A stretch of DNA of 64,000 nucleotides from Blautia schinkii DSM 10518 (GTDB taxonomy: Bacteria; Bacillota; Clostridia; Lachnospirales; Lachnospiraceae). Shown piece after piece: positions 17,164 to 25,982 of this stretch. The number at the start of each line of letters is the position of its first letter. Position 1 is the first letter of the stretch. Location of the stretch: the NCBI GenBank assembly GCA_000702025.1, contig JNKJ01000033.1:1-64000 (forward strand), in the 5' to 3' direction. Under the pieces are notes generated by a model. That model was not told the origin of the DNA. It was given only the letters and a program-made list of their open reading frames with translations, and did not search any database. A program made the position numbers and the translations under genes.

Positions 17164-18654
17164 ATGAAGAAGAATAGAAATATACCACTTAATTATAAAG
17201 AGAGAAATAATTCGCGTATTAGTTTTGTCTGTTCTGTTGTTGTGTTGGCTGTTTTGTTTTTGATTTTTCATCAGATGGACTATAGTATGATTCGTAAGCC
17301 CGCGGAGGATGCGGCTAAGGCGGCGGCTTTGGAGAAGCAGAAGGCGGAGGAGGCGGCAAGTACGCCGCAGATTAGTACGGCGAGTGTTATCGCTGTGGGG
17401 GATAATCTTTATCATGGTACGCTTATTGACTCGGGGCGGAATGAGTCGGGGGAATGGAATTATGACCATATCTATGCGAATGTGCTGGATGAGATTCAGG
17501 CTGCTGATGTGAGGATGATCGACCAGGAGACGGTGCTTACGACGGACCATGATGCAGTGAGTTCTTATCCTTCTTTTGCTACTCCGGTTGAGGTGGGGGA
17601 TGCAATCGTGAAGGCTGGGTTTAATGTGATCGAATCTGCTACGAATCATGTGGATGATTATGGTTATGACTTTATGGCTCAGACTCTGGAATTCTGGAGG
17701 ACTAAGCATCCGGAGATGACTTTGCTTGGTATCCATGAGACTCAGGAGGATGCTGACTCTGTGAAAACCATGGAGGTTAATGGTATTAAAATCGCGTTTC
17801 TTGATTATACATATGGAACGAATAACTCTGGCGCCGGAGAAGGTAAGGAGTTTATGATTGATATTTTCGATAAGGATAAGGTTGCCGCCGCTATCCAGAA
17901 AGCTAAGGAGGTCAGTGATTGTATCATCTTTGTGGCGCACTGGGGCAGTGAGGATGAGACCATGCCTAACGAGTATGAAAAGCAGTGGGCGGCTTTCTTA
18001 CTGGAGCAGGGTGTGGACGTGGTGATTGGCGGGCATCCGCATGTATTGCAGCCATATGGCAGGCTTTCTGATGACCAGGGAAATGAGATGGTTATCTTTT
18101 ATTCTCTCGGGAATTTTGTTTCTACACAGCAGGAGCTGTTGGAGCTTTTAGGGGGTATGGCTAAGTTTACGATTGAAAAAACGGTCCTCGATGGACAGAC
18201 TTCTGTGCGTATTCTTACCCCGGAAATCAAACCTCTGGTCATGCATTATAATTCCGATCAGGGTGTGTTTGGTCCCTACATGCTTGAGGATTATACGGAA
18301 GAGCTTGCGTCTCAGCACGGGGTACGTGATTATATCGGCGATGAATTCACTCTTGACCAGCTTAAGCAGAAGTATGATGAAATCATGAATATGAACGTGA
18401 AGCCGTCTACGAACACGAATCTTCTTAATGTGCGTTTTGATTACGATGGCAATATGATTGACAAAACCACCGGAAATGTGGTGGAAGATACGGAATCTAT
18501 TCATTCGTGGGAATATTATGAGCAGCTTAATTCCGGTTCCGGGAATTCTGATTCCGGTGACTCTGAAAACGATTCGGATAATTCTGGGGAGAGCGGCGAT
18601 GACAATTCCGATGATGATGGTGAATATGATGACGAGTATGATGATGAGTATTAA
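17164..18654 (+). CDS. CapA family protein (PGA_cap metallophosphatase-like)
   Basis: A 496-residue membrane-anchored protein. Residues about 18-38 are a membrane helix (IFHQMDYS follows outside). The CapA domain shows the typical blocks VIAVGDNLYHG, DVRMIDQET, ESATNHVDDYG, FVAHWGSED and VVIGGHPHVLQPY, which build a calcineurin-like metal site. CapA proteins act in poly-gamma-glutamate export, but no capB or capC is adjacent, so that role is not supported here. The last 40 residues are nearly all D, E, S, G, N and Y. Its codon choice (many T-ending codons) differs from its neighbours. Confidence 0.85.
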   Translation: MKKNRNIPLNYKERNNSRISFVCSVVVLAVLFLIFHQMDYSMIRKPAEDAAKAAALEKQKAEEAASTPQISTASVIAVGDNLYHGTLIDSGRNESGEWNYDHIYANVLDEIQAADVRMIDQETVLTTDHDAVSSYPSFATPVEVGDAIVKAGFNVIESATNHVDDYGYDFMAQTLEFWRTKHPEMTLLGIHETQEDADSVKTMEVNGIKIAFLDYTYGTNNSGAGEGKEFMIDIFDKDKVAAAIQKAKEVSDCIIFVAHWGSEDETMPNEYEKQWAAFLLEQGVDVVIGGHPHVLQPYGRLSDDQGNEMVIFYSLGNFVSTQQELLELLGGMAKFTIEKTVLDGQTSVRILTPEIKPLVMHYNSDQGVFGPYMLEDYTEELASQHGVRDYIGDEFTLDQLKQKYDEIMNMNVKPSTNTNLLNVRFDYDGNMIDKTTGNVVEDTESIHSWEYYEQLNSGSGNSDSGDSENDSDNSGESGDDNSDDDGEYDDEYDDEY

Positions 18655-18679
18655 AGAAAATACCCGTTTCTCTCTGTGA

Positions 18680-19753
18680 TTAATCTCTTCCCTTTTTTGA
18701 GAAGCACAACCAGTATAAGAGCTTGTGCTTCTCGGGATTGCGGGCGGAGATTGCGCAGGCCACGCCACTTATGATTATGATAATCAGAAATATGCCTATC
18801 ATAATACTACTGCTGCTTCTCCATTCCCTCTCCTGATGCCAGGTGAGGTCGAAGGTCACATATATGTTTCCATTTCCATCGCCCATACTGCACACATGAT
18901 AGTAAGCATCCCTTGAGCGGCTTGCCGGCTTATACTCCGCATAGACTGAAAATGTGGTGTCTTTAACGTCAGGTTCCCGAAGCAAGTGGATGTTTTTCGC
19001 ATACTCCCAGAAATCCTTTATAACAAATGGTTCCTCCTGGTTCTGCAGGTAAAATACCAAATCCTCCTCAGACTCATAGACGTTCTCTATAGATGCCTCG
19101 AAATGCTCTGATGTCATCTCTGAAGGATGCAGATTCAGGCTTAACAAAAATCCTCCCAAAAGTGTCAGCAGCAAAGCCCCAATAAACACAAAATCATGGG
19201 AAACTGCCAAATTTCCATTAATCGCTTTCCTGGGACGCCTGAAAACTCTTGGTATGTGTTCTCCTTTGTTTGCTTCTGCGTATCCTTTTTGAGCAGCATG
19301 GATAAATCTCTCACCGCCCTCCATCAGAGCGCTGACCGCTATTGATGTTTCCCCTACAATGAGGTAGACGTCTGTTGTTTTACAAATCCCAGTGATATCC
19401 TTATAAGCATATTTCCTCTTAACCATCCAGAAATTCCGTACTACAAACGAAGTTTTATCATACCAGATTCTCTCACTAATCCATTGCCAAACCATGACAA
19501 CACATGCAATAAGAAACACACTCGAGCAAGGGAGAAGTCCAAGATTCTCTCTGTTGATATGCGACAATAATGTAATATAAATAAACCAACCCCAAAATAT
19601 AAAAGCAACAATTCCAAAAATCAGGCAGAAGATTTTCAGCCTTGCGTAACCCCGTTTCGAGTTCTTTGATGCTCTTCGCCCATAATTCAAAGCAAGGTGG
19701 CCCAACCCGGAAATCACCATTATAAAAACTATTCCTAAAACAATTCTAAGCAT
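18680..19753 (-). CDS. Multipass membrane protein, unknown (paralogue 1)
   Basis: A 357-residue protein with membrane helices at about 1-20, 42-62, 75-95, 190-215 and near 315-335. A cytoplasmic stretch RIWYDKTSFVVRNFWMVKRK leads into a beta-rich PH-like segment. An outside domain (about 215-310) contains FYLQNQEEPFVIKDFWEYAK. It ends in NPEKHKLLYWLCFSKKGRD. The ATG is preferred over the GTG three codons earlier because of AGGTGG spacing. It is closely similar along its whole length to the next gene upstream. I do not recognise a named family. Confidence 0.8.
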   Translation of the reverse strand: MLRIVLGIVFIMVISGLGHLALNYGRRASKNSKRGYARLKIFCLIFGIVAFIFWGWFIYITLLSHINRENLGLLPCSSVFLIACVVMVWQWISERIWYDKTSFVVRNFWMVKRKYAYKDITGICKTTDVYLIVGETSIAVSALMEGGERFIHAAQKGYAEANKGEHIPRVFRRPRKAINGNLAVSHDFVFIGALLLTLLGGFLLSLNLHPSEMTSEHFEASIENVYESEEDLVFYLQNQEEPFVIKDFWEYAKNIHLLREPDVKDTTFSVYAEYKPASRSRDAYYHVCSMGDGNGNIYVTFDLTWHQEREWRSSSSIMIGIFLIIIIISGVACAISARNPEKHKLLYWLCFSKKGRD

Positions 19754-19806
19754 AAACTCCACCTACCGTTAAGTTCCCAATGTCAATGCAGTCTCAATAC
19801 TGTTTG

Positions 19807-20883
19807 TTATCGACGTTTCCCCTTTTTTGAGAAGCATAGCTTATATAGGAGCTTGTACTTCTCCGGATTTCGAGAGGTAATTACACAGGCCACGCCATAG
19901 ATTACCATCAGGACCAGCAAACCTCCACAGGCAATTGTCAAAGACATTCTCACTCCACGTTCCTGCTGCCAGGTCATGTCAAAGGTGACATATACGTTTC
20001 CATTTTCATCACTCATACTGTATACTTGATAGTGCCCGCTTGCTGTTCTGTGTCCCGGTTTATACTCTGCATACACGGACAGTTTCTGAGATTTACTGAC
20101 AGTCTCCCAGAGCATGTCTATATTCTGCGCGTAATTCCTGAAGTCCTCAATAACAAAAGGTTCCTCCTGGCTTGTTAAGTAAAACGTCATGTCCTCCGTA
20201 CCTACAGAGGCATTCTCCATAGGCGCTTCGAAATGCTCCGACGTTATCTCCGAAGGACGCACATAGAAAGATAGGAGCATCCCTCCGAAAAAAGCCAGCA
20301 ATAGAATACCAATCACAATATAACCATCTGAGTCCGCAATATTACCGTTAAATGCATCCCTGGGAAGCCGTCTGGCTCTCGGTATCTCCTCCCCATTGTT
20401 TGCCTCCGCATATCCCTTTATGGCAGCTCGCACAAATTTGTCCCCGCCGGCAATAGAACTGTCAATAGAAATTTTTGTTTTTCCTACAATTATGTATACG
20501 TGTGATGTTCGGAAAATTCCTGTAATATCTTTATAGGCATATTTTCTCTTAATCATCCAAAAATTCCGTACCGCAAACGATGCTTCATCATACCATATTC
20601 TTTGGCTGATCCATTGCCATATCATTACCATCCCGGCAAAAAAGATAACCAAAAAGACGGGTGTCAGCCCAAAATTAAGTCTGCTTCTGTGGCTTGAAAG
20701 CATAATATAAATAGTACCGGCGGACAGTATAACACAGCCCAATCCAACAATCGGGTATAATGGCCTTACCTTTGCACACCCGTATTTCGACTTTCTCGGT
20801 GCACTGAGCATACAACTCAAAAGAAGGTTACCCAATCCCGAAATAACCGCAATCAAAACGATTCCCAAAATAATCCTCAACAT
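19807..20883 (-). CDS. Multipass membrane protein, unknown (paralogue 2)
   Basis: A 358-residue tandem paralogue of the preceding entry, sharing RIWYDEASFAVRNFWMIKRK, the segment QEEPFVIEDFRNYAQNIDML and the ending NPEKYKLLYKLCFSKKGKRR. The same membrane layout is seen. GGGAGG lies 8 nt before the ATG at 20883. The pair lies directly downstream of the ABC exporter genes on the same strand and may belong to that transcription unit. Function is unknown. Confidence 0.8.
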   Translation of the reverse strand: MLRIILGIVLIAVISGLGNLLLSCMLSAPRKSKYGCAKVRPLYPIVGLGCVILSAGTIYIMLSSHRSRLNFGLTPVFLVIFFAGMVMIWQWISQRIWYDEASFAVRNFWMIKRKYAYKDITGIFRTSHVYIIVGKTKISIDSSIAGGDKFVRAAIKGYAEANNGEEIPRARRLPRDAFNGNIADSDGYIVIGILLLAFFGGMLLSFYVRPSEITSEHFEAPMENASVGTEDMTFYLTSQEEPFVIEDFRNYAQNIDMLWETVSKSQKLSVYAEYKPGHRTASGHYQVYSMSDENGNVYVTFDMTWQQERGVRMSLTIACGGLLVLMVIYGVACVITSRNPEKYKLLYKLCFSKKGKRR

Positions 20884-20969
20884 AAGGACCACCTCCCATT
20901 AAGGCCATTTTACCATAACAGGTGTGAATGTTGTATTGTCTGTTTGGAAATAGTAATTATTTCCTACAA

Positions 20970-22136
20970 TTATTCCCTGTCGATTTGTTTCCAGCCTCTG
21001 AAGCTTGAATATGCCCCAATGATCGCTGCTGCGACGGCCACGGATATCCGGGTAAAGTATATGCTGTTTGTCTCCATCAGACAGGTATAATTTGTCAATA
21101 ACACCGGTTGAAATATTGCCAAAAGGTAGATTACTCTTCCGCTGAAAGTAAATAGCAGCACGATAGGAAGCCCCCAAATAAGAGCCGCACTAAGCATAGA
21201 ACGCACCGTAGTATCAGCTTTAGACGATACGAATACAATCACCCCGGTAAGCATAAGTATCGCGCAGAATGCTGTAAATATATACAATCCCACAAAGCTA
21301 CTGATATTCCAATGTGACATGCTGTAAAACTCCCGCATCTGCATAACAATCCCCGTTTTCATGGTTGCCCCGTCAAAGCCAAATACCGCCCCGCAGAGCA
21401 AAAACAGCAAAGCAGTCACCAGTAAATAGGAGGAAGCTGCAACCGTAAATGCAGCACTGATCCGCGCTGTAATATCTGTGCTTCTGCCTTTGTCTGTAGT
21501 AAAAATAAGTGGCCTCATTCTATTCTGTTTTTCCTCGCAAAAAAGCGGTGCCAGGGTAATGATCAGCCATACACTCAGAAACCAGCCTGCCATCTGAGAC
21601 ATTTCCAAAAATTTTTCCCAGCCCTTTACATATGCAAATTCCACCCCGTCTCTGTTCTTTTCCATGCCATCTCCGCCCTTTTCCACACCGTCCCTGTTCT
21701 TTTCCACGCCGTCCTCACCCTTTTCCACGTAACTGCCTAACGCAGATTTCTCCAAAGGCTGTATGTTCTGTGCCACTTTATAATCATCCCAGCCAGCAAA
21801 ATAACCGTCAGAACAATACTCTGTTACAAATCCATTCAAATAATTTTCATCCATCCAGCTTCCATAATCCTCTTTCACCTCGTCGGGAAAACCGTACTTT
21901 TCAATGATACTTCCGACCTCGATGTCCGTCAAAATCCCTTTATATTCCTCTGTGATTTCTCTATCCGCTTGAATGGCATCATAGCCATAAAACACCTTCC
22001 CCTCCACCTTTGAATGCTCCCCGGCTATGCCCTCCAGGCCAAAAAAGGCAGCCAGCCACACCAACATAACGCCAAATAATATCCATACTATTTTCCTGTG
22101 CAGTATCCTATATAATTCCATTTTGTATAATGTCAT
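20970..22136 (-). CDS. ABC-2 type transporter permease
   Basis: A 388-residue permease with one membrane helix near the N-terminus, a large outside loop, and about five helices in the C-terminal half, as in ABC-2 exporters. GGGAGG directly before the ATG at 22136 sets the start and removes 23 residues from the longest frame. The outside loop contains four 7-residue repeats of the type VEKNRDG (DNA about 21643-21728). The ATP-binding partner lies immediately upstream. The substrate is unknown; lantibiotic, bacitracin or peptide export are typical of such units. Confidence 0.85.
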   Translation of the reverse strand: MTLYKMELYRILHRKIVWILFGVMLVWLAAFFGLEGIAGEHSKVEGKVFYGYDAIQADREITEEYKGILTDIEVGSIIEKYGFPDEVKEDYGSWMDENYLNGFVTEYCSDGYFAGWDDYKVAQNIQPLEKSALGSYVEKGEDGVEKNRDGVEKGGDGMEKNRDGVEFAYVKGWEKFLEMSQMAGWFLSVWLIITLAPLFCEEKQNRMRPLIFTTDKGRSTDITARISAAFTVAASSYLLVTALLFLLCGAVFGFDGATMKTGIVMQMREFYSMSHWNISSFVGLYIFTAFCAILMLTGVIVFVSSKADTTVRSMLSAALIWGLPIVLLFTFSGRVIYLLAIFQPVLLTNYTCLMETNSIYFTRISVAVAAAIIGAYSSFRGWKQIDRE

Positions 22137-22226
22137 ATCCGCCCTCCCAATGGTCTTATCTCTGTTCTTATTTCCGATTCTATCTGGAGGCTTATTGTGG
22201 TACAATCTGCCTTACAAGCTATAGGC

Positions 22227-23099
22227 TTACTCATCGCACATATTAAGATAATAAAGATACGCGTCCTCCAGGGATGCCTCGGGATGTACAGCCTGGGCAC
22301 ATGGTTTTTCTGTAGAAATGACCCGCAGCAGTACATTCTCCTGTTGATTTTTCAGATTGGCAATCACATATTTGCCACGCATACTTTCCGCCTCTCCCGC
22401 TGTTACCAAACATTGCCATACATACTTTCCTACACTCGCTACAATCTCTTCTACCGTTCCCTCCGCTGTAATGTGTCCCTGCTTCATCATCATGATTTCA
22501 TCCGCAATGTACTCGATATCTGACACGATATGCGTGGACAAAATAATGGTTTTCTGCTTGCTCAGCGAGCTGATGATATTGCGGAATCTAACGCGCTCAT
22601 TAGGATCCAGACCGGACGTCGGCTCGTCCAAAATAAGAATCTCCGGATCATTCAAAAGCGCCTGGGCAATGCCGATTCTCTTTATCATTCCACCGGAAAA
22701 GGTTTTAAGCTTCTTATTCTCTTCTTCTGATAAGTGGACCAACTCCAAAAGCTCTGTGATTCTCCGCTCTGCATAATCCATAGGTAAGGCCTTTAAGGCA
22801 GCCATATATCTGAGAAAACGCCGCGCTGTATAATCCGGATAATATCCAAAATTCTGCGGCAGATAGCCCAGCAATCTGCGGTATTGCCCTCCCAGTCTGC
22901 TGATTTCGGTTCCGTCGCACAGAATTTGACCGCGGCTCGGCTCCAACAGCCCGCAGAGCATCCGCATCAGAGTCGTCTTTCCCGCGCCGTTTTCCCCTAA
23001 CAGACCATAAACGCCACTTCTTAAAACCGTATCAATCTCACAAATCGCAGTCTTTCCTTTAAAGCCCTTACCAAGCCCGGATATTCTTAATTCATGCAC
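22227..23099 (-). CDS. ABC transporter ATP-binding protein
   Basis: A 290-residue ATPase with Walker A GENGAGKTTL, signature TFSGGMIKRIGIAQALL, Walker B ILILDEPTSGLDP and the switch His in ILSTHIVSD. The C-terminal 70 residues form the extra domain seen in BcrA/DrrA-like exporters. It starts at GTG with GGGGGA six bases before. Its start overlaps the end of the preceding membrane protein by 13 bases, which indicates coupled translation. Confidence 0.93.
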   Translation of the reverse strand: MHELRISGLGKGFKGKTAICEIDTVLRSGVYGLLGENGAGKTTLMRMLCGLLEPSRGQILCDGTEISRLGGQYRRLLGYLPQNFGYYPDYTARRFLRYMAALKALPMDYAERRITELLELVHLSEEENKKLKTFSGGMIKRIGIAQALLNDPEILILDEPTSGLDPNERVRFRNIISSLSKQKTIILSTHIVSDIEYIADEIMMMKQGHITAEGTVEEIVASVGKYVWQCLVTAGEAESMRGKYVIANLKNQQENVLLRVISTEKPCAQAVHPEASLEDAYLYYLNMCDE

Positions 23100-23863
23100 A
23101 GTGTTTCCCCCTTTTCCACTCTACGTATGAGCAAAACAGTCTCCGTAATATAAAACAACGCTCCTATGACTAATATGATAACCCATACACCCATTGCCGC
23201 CTGCTCATAAATCTTACGAACAGACGACATAGCCGCAAATACCGCAGCCATAAACATACCAATTGCCGACAGGACGGCATTTCCGCACTTTCCCGCACCG
23301 CTTAACAGTACCGCGTACAAAAGGCAGCCTGTGACAAGAAAAGGCACCAAGATGTATATTCCCACCTCATACATACTTCTGTCCGCATTACTTCCAATGA
23401 TTAGAATCATTCCTGCCAGTATCATCATATTTATGGACGTGTGCAAAACCATTTGCAGCACACAGATCTGGCGGTTATTGAAGCAGCACACCCCTGCCAC
23501 CTCCCGGATGCCACAAGCCTCATCACGGCTGAACGTAAGCGCCGCAAAAATACTGAACAAGGCAGCCGCAATCGCTCCCACAGTAAAAATATCATTGCTT
23601 CCTAACCTCTGTCCAAAGGCTGTATATAATAGAATCACCAAAAGAAAGCATAGCAATTGAAACGCCATATTTCTTTTATCCATGAACCACAGTTGGTTTC
23701 TGATCAGCTCCAATTTTGATGCCCGCGGAACAATTGTTTTCCTCGCCGTCTCCGATTTCAACGCCTGTATTGCTGCGGATTTTTTCTCACTGCTTAGATA
23801 TTTCTTGAAATTTTCATCCGTTTCACATGTTCGAAACATGTCTTTTATTGCTTTACTATCCAT
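23087..23863 (-). CDS. Six-helix membrane protein, possible sensor or anti-sigma partner
   Basis: A 258-residue protein. The first 60 residues are soluble and basic. Six hydrophobic segments follow from about residue 65 to 250. The ATG at 23863 has GGAG nine bases before it and is preferred over a GTG two codons earlier. The gene lies between an ECF sigma factor and an ABC ATPase, where an anti-sigma factor or transport subunit is often found. No zinc-finger anti-sigma motif (HxxxCxxC) is visible, so this is only positional. Confidence 0.75.
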   Translation of the reverse strand: MDSKAIKDMFRTCETDENFKKYLSSEKKSAAIQALKSETARKTIVPRASKLELIRNQLWFMDKRNMAFQLLCFLLVILLYTAFGQRLGSNDIFTVGAIAAALFSIFAALTFSRDEACGIREVAGVCCFNNRQICVLQMVLHTSINMMILAGMILIIGSNADRSMYEVGIYILVPFLVTGCLLYAVLLSGAGKCGNAVLSAIGMFMAAVFAAMSSVRKIYEQAAMGVWVIILVIGALFYITETVLLIRRVEKGETLCMN

Positions 23864-23895
23864 ATGCACCTGCTCCTGTTCTAAAATACCACCTA

Positions 23896-24414
23896 TTATA
23901 ATTTAAATTTAGGCAGCTCCTTTTGCAGACTGCGAATCCCCAGCCGCAGTCTGGATTTCACCGTAGAAATATTCACTCCCAGGATTTTCGAGATTTCTGA
24001 GAGCTTCAATTCGCTGTAGAACCGCAGAATAATGACCTCCCGCTGAGCCTCCGGAAGCTTTGACAGCATTTCCACCAGAATCATCTGATTCTCTACTCCT
24101 TCATATTCGTCAATATCACAGCATTTTTGCCCTGCATCCTCAAATGGCTCTGTGACTATTTTGCCTTTCCAGTAATCCACACATAAGTTTCTGGCGATTG
24201 TAAGCAGATACCCTTTCAGATTACCATACTCATAACGGTCCACACTCCTGATAAAGCGGTAAAAAGTCTCCTGCGTCAAATCGTAAGAAGTGGAAACATC
24301 TTTAACCTGATAGATACAGAAATGAAGGATTTCATCGTAATACTTTTCGATAACTGTGTTGAGCAGTTCTTTATTTCCCCGCTGAATCTGTTGAATCAGC
24401 TTTTTATCTTTCAA
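23896..24414 (-). CDS. RNA polymerase sigma factor, ECF/sigma-70 family
   Basis: A 172-residue sigma factor. Region 2 contains YDLTQETFYRFIRSVDRYEY and region 4 contains LPEAQREVIILRFYSELKLS and ILGVNISTVKSRLRLGIRSL. The start is taken as TTG at 24414, nine bases after AGGAGG. The ATG nine codons upstream lies inside an 11-bp tandem repeat and has no ribosome site. Downstream genes on the same strand are a membrane protein and an ABC exporter, a common envelope-stress arrangement. Confidence 0.9.
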   Translation of the reverse strand: MKDKKLIQQIQRGNKELLNTVIEKYYDEILHFCIYQVKDVSTSYDLTQETFYRFIRSVDRYEYGNLKGYLLTIARNLCVDYWKGKIVTEPFEDAGQKCCDIDEYEGVENQMILVEMLSKLPEAQREVIILRFYSELKLSEISKILGVNISTVKSRLRLGIRSLQKELPKFKL

Positions 24415-24430
24415 ATGTTCCCACCTCCTC

Positions 24431-24464
24431 TCTGATTGCATTCTGATTGCATTCTGATTGCATT
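24431..24464. repeat. 11-bp tandem repeat, three copies, before the sigma gene
   Basis: TCTGATTGCAT is repeated three times head to tail, directly upstream of the ribosome site of the sigma factor. Changes in copy number could alter the leader of that mRNA. Confidence 0.8.
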
Positions 24465-24506
24465 CGCCTTATATATACTATAACTGAAACGGACATAAAA
24501 AAGTTT

Positions 24507-24550
24507 AAAAAAACTGCCGCTTCCCGAATTTTTATTCGAAAAGCGACAGT
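24507..24550 (-). terminator. Terminator after the ImmA-like gene
   Basis: On the minus strand ACTGTCGCTTTTCGAAT and its near-complement ATTCGGGAAGCGGCAGT form a long stem followed by seven T. The same hairpin sequence recurs at 40959-40999, and a diverged form at 25923-25970. Confidence 0.85.
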
Positions 24551-24569
24551 CTTATCTATTGCATAAGTC

Positions 24570-25394
24570 TCAGCCTCTGTTAATTGTATGTCTTTGCAAT
24601 ATCTCCTCAAGTATCTCTTTATCAGATTTGATTCTGGAAGCTGCAAGCAGTTCATGTTCCTGATTTTGATCCAGCATTCGTTTCAAATTTCCCATTTGAA
24701 TAATCTCAGGTGTACGTCTCTGCCACCTTTGTGCGTCAGCAACATAATCAATTGCCTTTTTCACCGATTCCTTATTCATTTCTAAAAACATTTTCACCTT
24801 ATTGATATCCATAAACCGTTCTTCATATAGCCGCAGTAAGATAGCCTTAAACGGAACCGAAAAGATTGCCATTAACTGAATAACATCTTCCAGATTTTGG
24901 TTTTCCCGAGAGATTCTATAAATATTCATTTGTTCAAACAAAAGCTTCGGTGGAACAAGAAGCAGCCCGGAAAAAGCGTTTGCTTCCCGGTCTTCGTTAC
25001 TTTTTACATCTTCATCCATATCTGATGCATTCAAAAAAGAACCCTTTCGTAATACACTTGTATCTTTTTCTTCTATATAACACCAAATATGATATAATTC
25101 ATGTGCTGCCGCAAAAATCTGTTTTGATAATGGGAGCCAGGAATTAACATAGACAAAAATTTTTCCTTTTTTTATACAGGTCAGGGCACAAAAATCATCA
25201 TCCTTTGTGGGAAACCGTAATGATTCCAGTTCTATTTCCTTCGTCCGGGCATAATTCTTCAATACAGAAAAAATATCGTCCTGAATAATATTGCTTCCAT
25301 TATATTGAACGTTAAATGATTCAACGGCTTTGGACAGTTCTTCGAATTTATCCCGCTTTTGTACAAAAAGACTATTCTCTAATACATTTCCCAT
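24570..25394 (-). CDS. ImmA/IrrE family metallo-endopeptidase
   Basis: A 274-residue protein with the zinc motif HELYH in FAAAHELYHIW at about residues 98-102 and a downstream acidic block (NEDREANAFSGLLLVPP) that supplies the third ligand. Proteins of this family cleave or inactivate partner repressors. The partner is probably the XRE protein encoded just upstream. The ATG at 25394 overlaps the upstream stop codon as TAATG. A GTG five codons earlier is possible but touches the AAGGA site. Confidence 0.88.
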   Translation of the reverse strand: MGNVLENSLFVQKRDKFEELSKAVESFNVQYNGSNIIQDDIFSVLKNYARTKEIELESLRFPTKDDDFCALTCIKKGKIFVYVNSWLPLSKQIFAAAHELYHIWCYIEEKDTSVLRKGSFLNASDMDEDVKSNEDREANAFSGLLLVPPKLLFEQMNIYRISRENQNLEDVIQLMAIFSVPFKAILLRLYEERFMDINKVKMFLEMNKESVKKAIDYVADAQRWQRRTPEIIQMGNLKRMLDQNQEHELLAASRIKSDKEILEEILQRHTINRG

Positions 25395-25771
25395 TAAAAA
25401 TCTGTCCACTCCTTCCTCATAGCTATGCCATTTTCTCTGACCTTATCCTGAAACAGTATCAGCTCTATCAATTTATCAATATCCCGTACAGCCTGCTTCG
25501 CTTCCTCTGTCCCGGTTTTTCCCATAAATACCCGAAACACATCGTTCTCTTCATAGTTCTGAGGAATCGTTGTCAGTTCTTCCATACTGGTATTAAAAAA
25601 ATCAGCAGATTTCCGCAGCTCTCCTGCACTGATCGTCCGGCTGCCATTCAACATTTTATTTACTGTCTGTCTCGAAACATTCAGGTATTCGGCCAGCTGC
25701 ACCTGCTTTTTATTCTGTTTTTCAAGCCACATGCAGATGTTATTTGCGATAACTCCGTTCATATCTACCAT
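25394..25771 (-). CDS. XRE family transcriptional regulator (ImmR-like)
   Basis: A 125-residue helix-turn-helix protein: KQVQLAEYLNVSRQTVNKML is the DNA-binding unit. AAGGAGG lies nine bases before the ATG at 25771, which removes seven residues from the longest frame. With the downstream ImmA-like peptidase it forms a repressor/antirepressor pair of the kind that controls mobile elements, or a stress-responsive toxin-antitoxin-like unit. No integrase or phage gene is adjacent. Confidence 0.88.
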   Translation of the reverse strand: MVDMNGVIANNICMWLEKQNKKQVQLAEYLNVSRQTVNKMLNGSRTISAGELRKSADFFNTSMEELTTIPQNYEENDVFRVFMGKTGTEEAKQAVRDIDKLIELILFQDKVRENGIAMRKEWTDF

Positions 25772-25922
25772 ATTCTGATTCCTCCTTCTCATGCTTCTAT
25801 TATATGTAGTCTCACTCTTTTTGTCAACGTTATAGAAACAAATATTGATTATATATTCTCTTTTTTATTTTCTGTTATCTATTTAGATACATTTTATAAT
25901 TAAACACACGTACCCTATGCAG

Positions 25923-25970
25923 TAAAAAAAACTGCCGTCTCCCCAATTTTCATTTGAGAAAACGACAGTT
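25923..25970 (-). terminator. Terminator of the GntP gene and the long catabolic operon
   Basis: On the minus strand AACTGTCGTTTTCTC and GGGGAGACGGCAGTT pair and are followed by eight T. It lies directly after the GntP stop codon. Confidence 0.85.
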
Positions 25971-25982
25971 CAAATCCATCTC

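Noticed and set aside
16915..17940. 341-codon minus-strand frame
   Set aside because: It lies across the CapA gene on the other strand, is rich in Arg/His/Ile without domain pattern, and has no ribosome site. It is a shadow frame.
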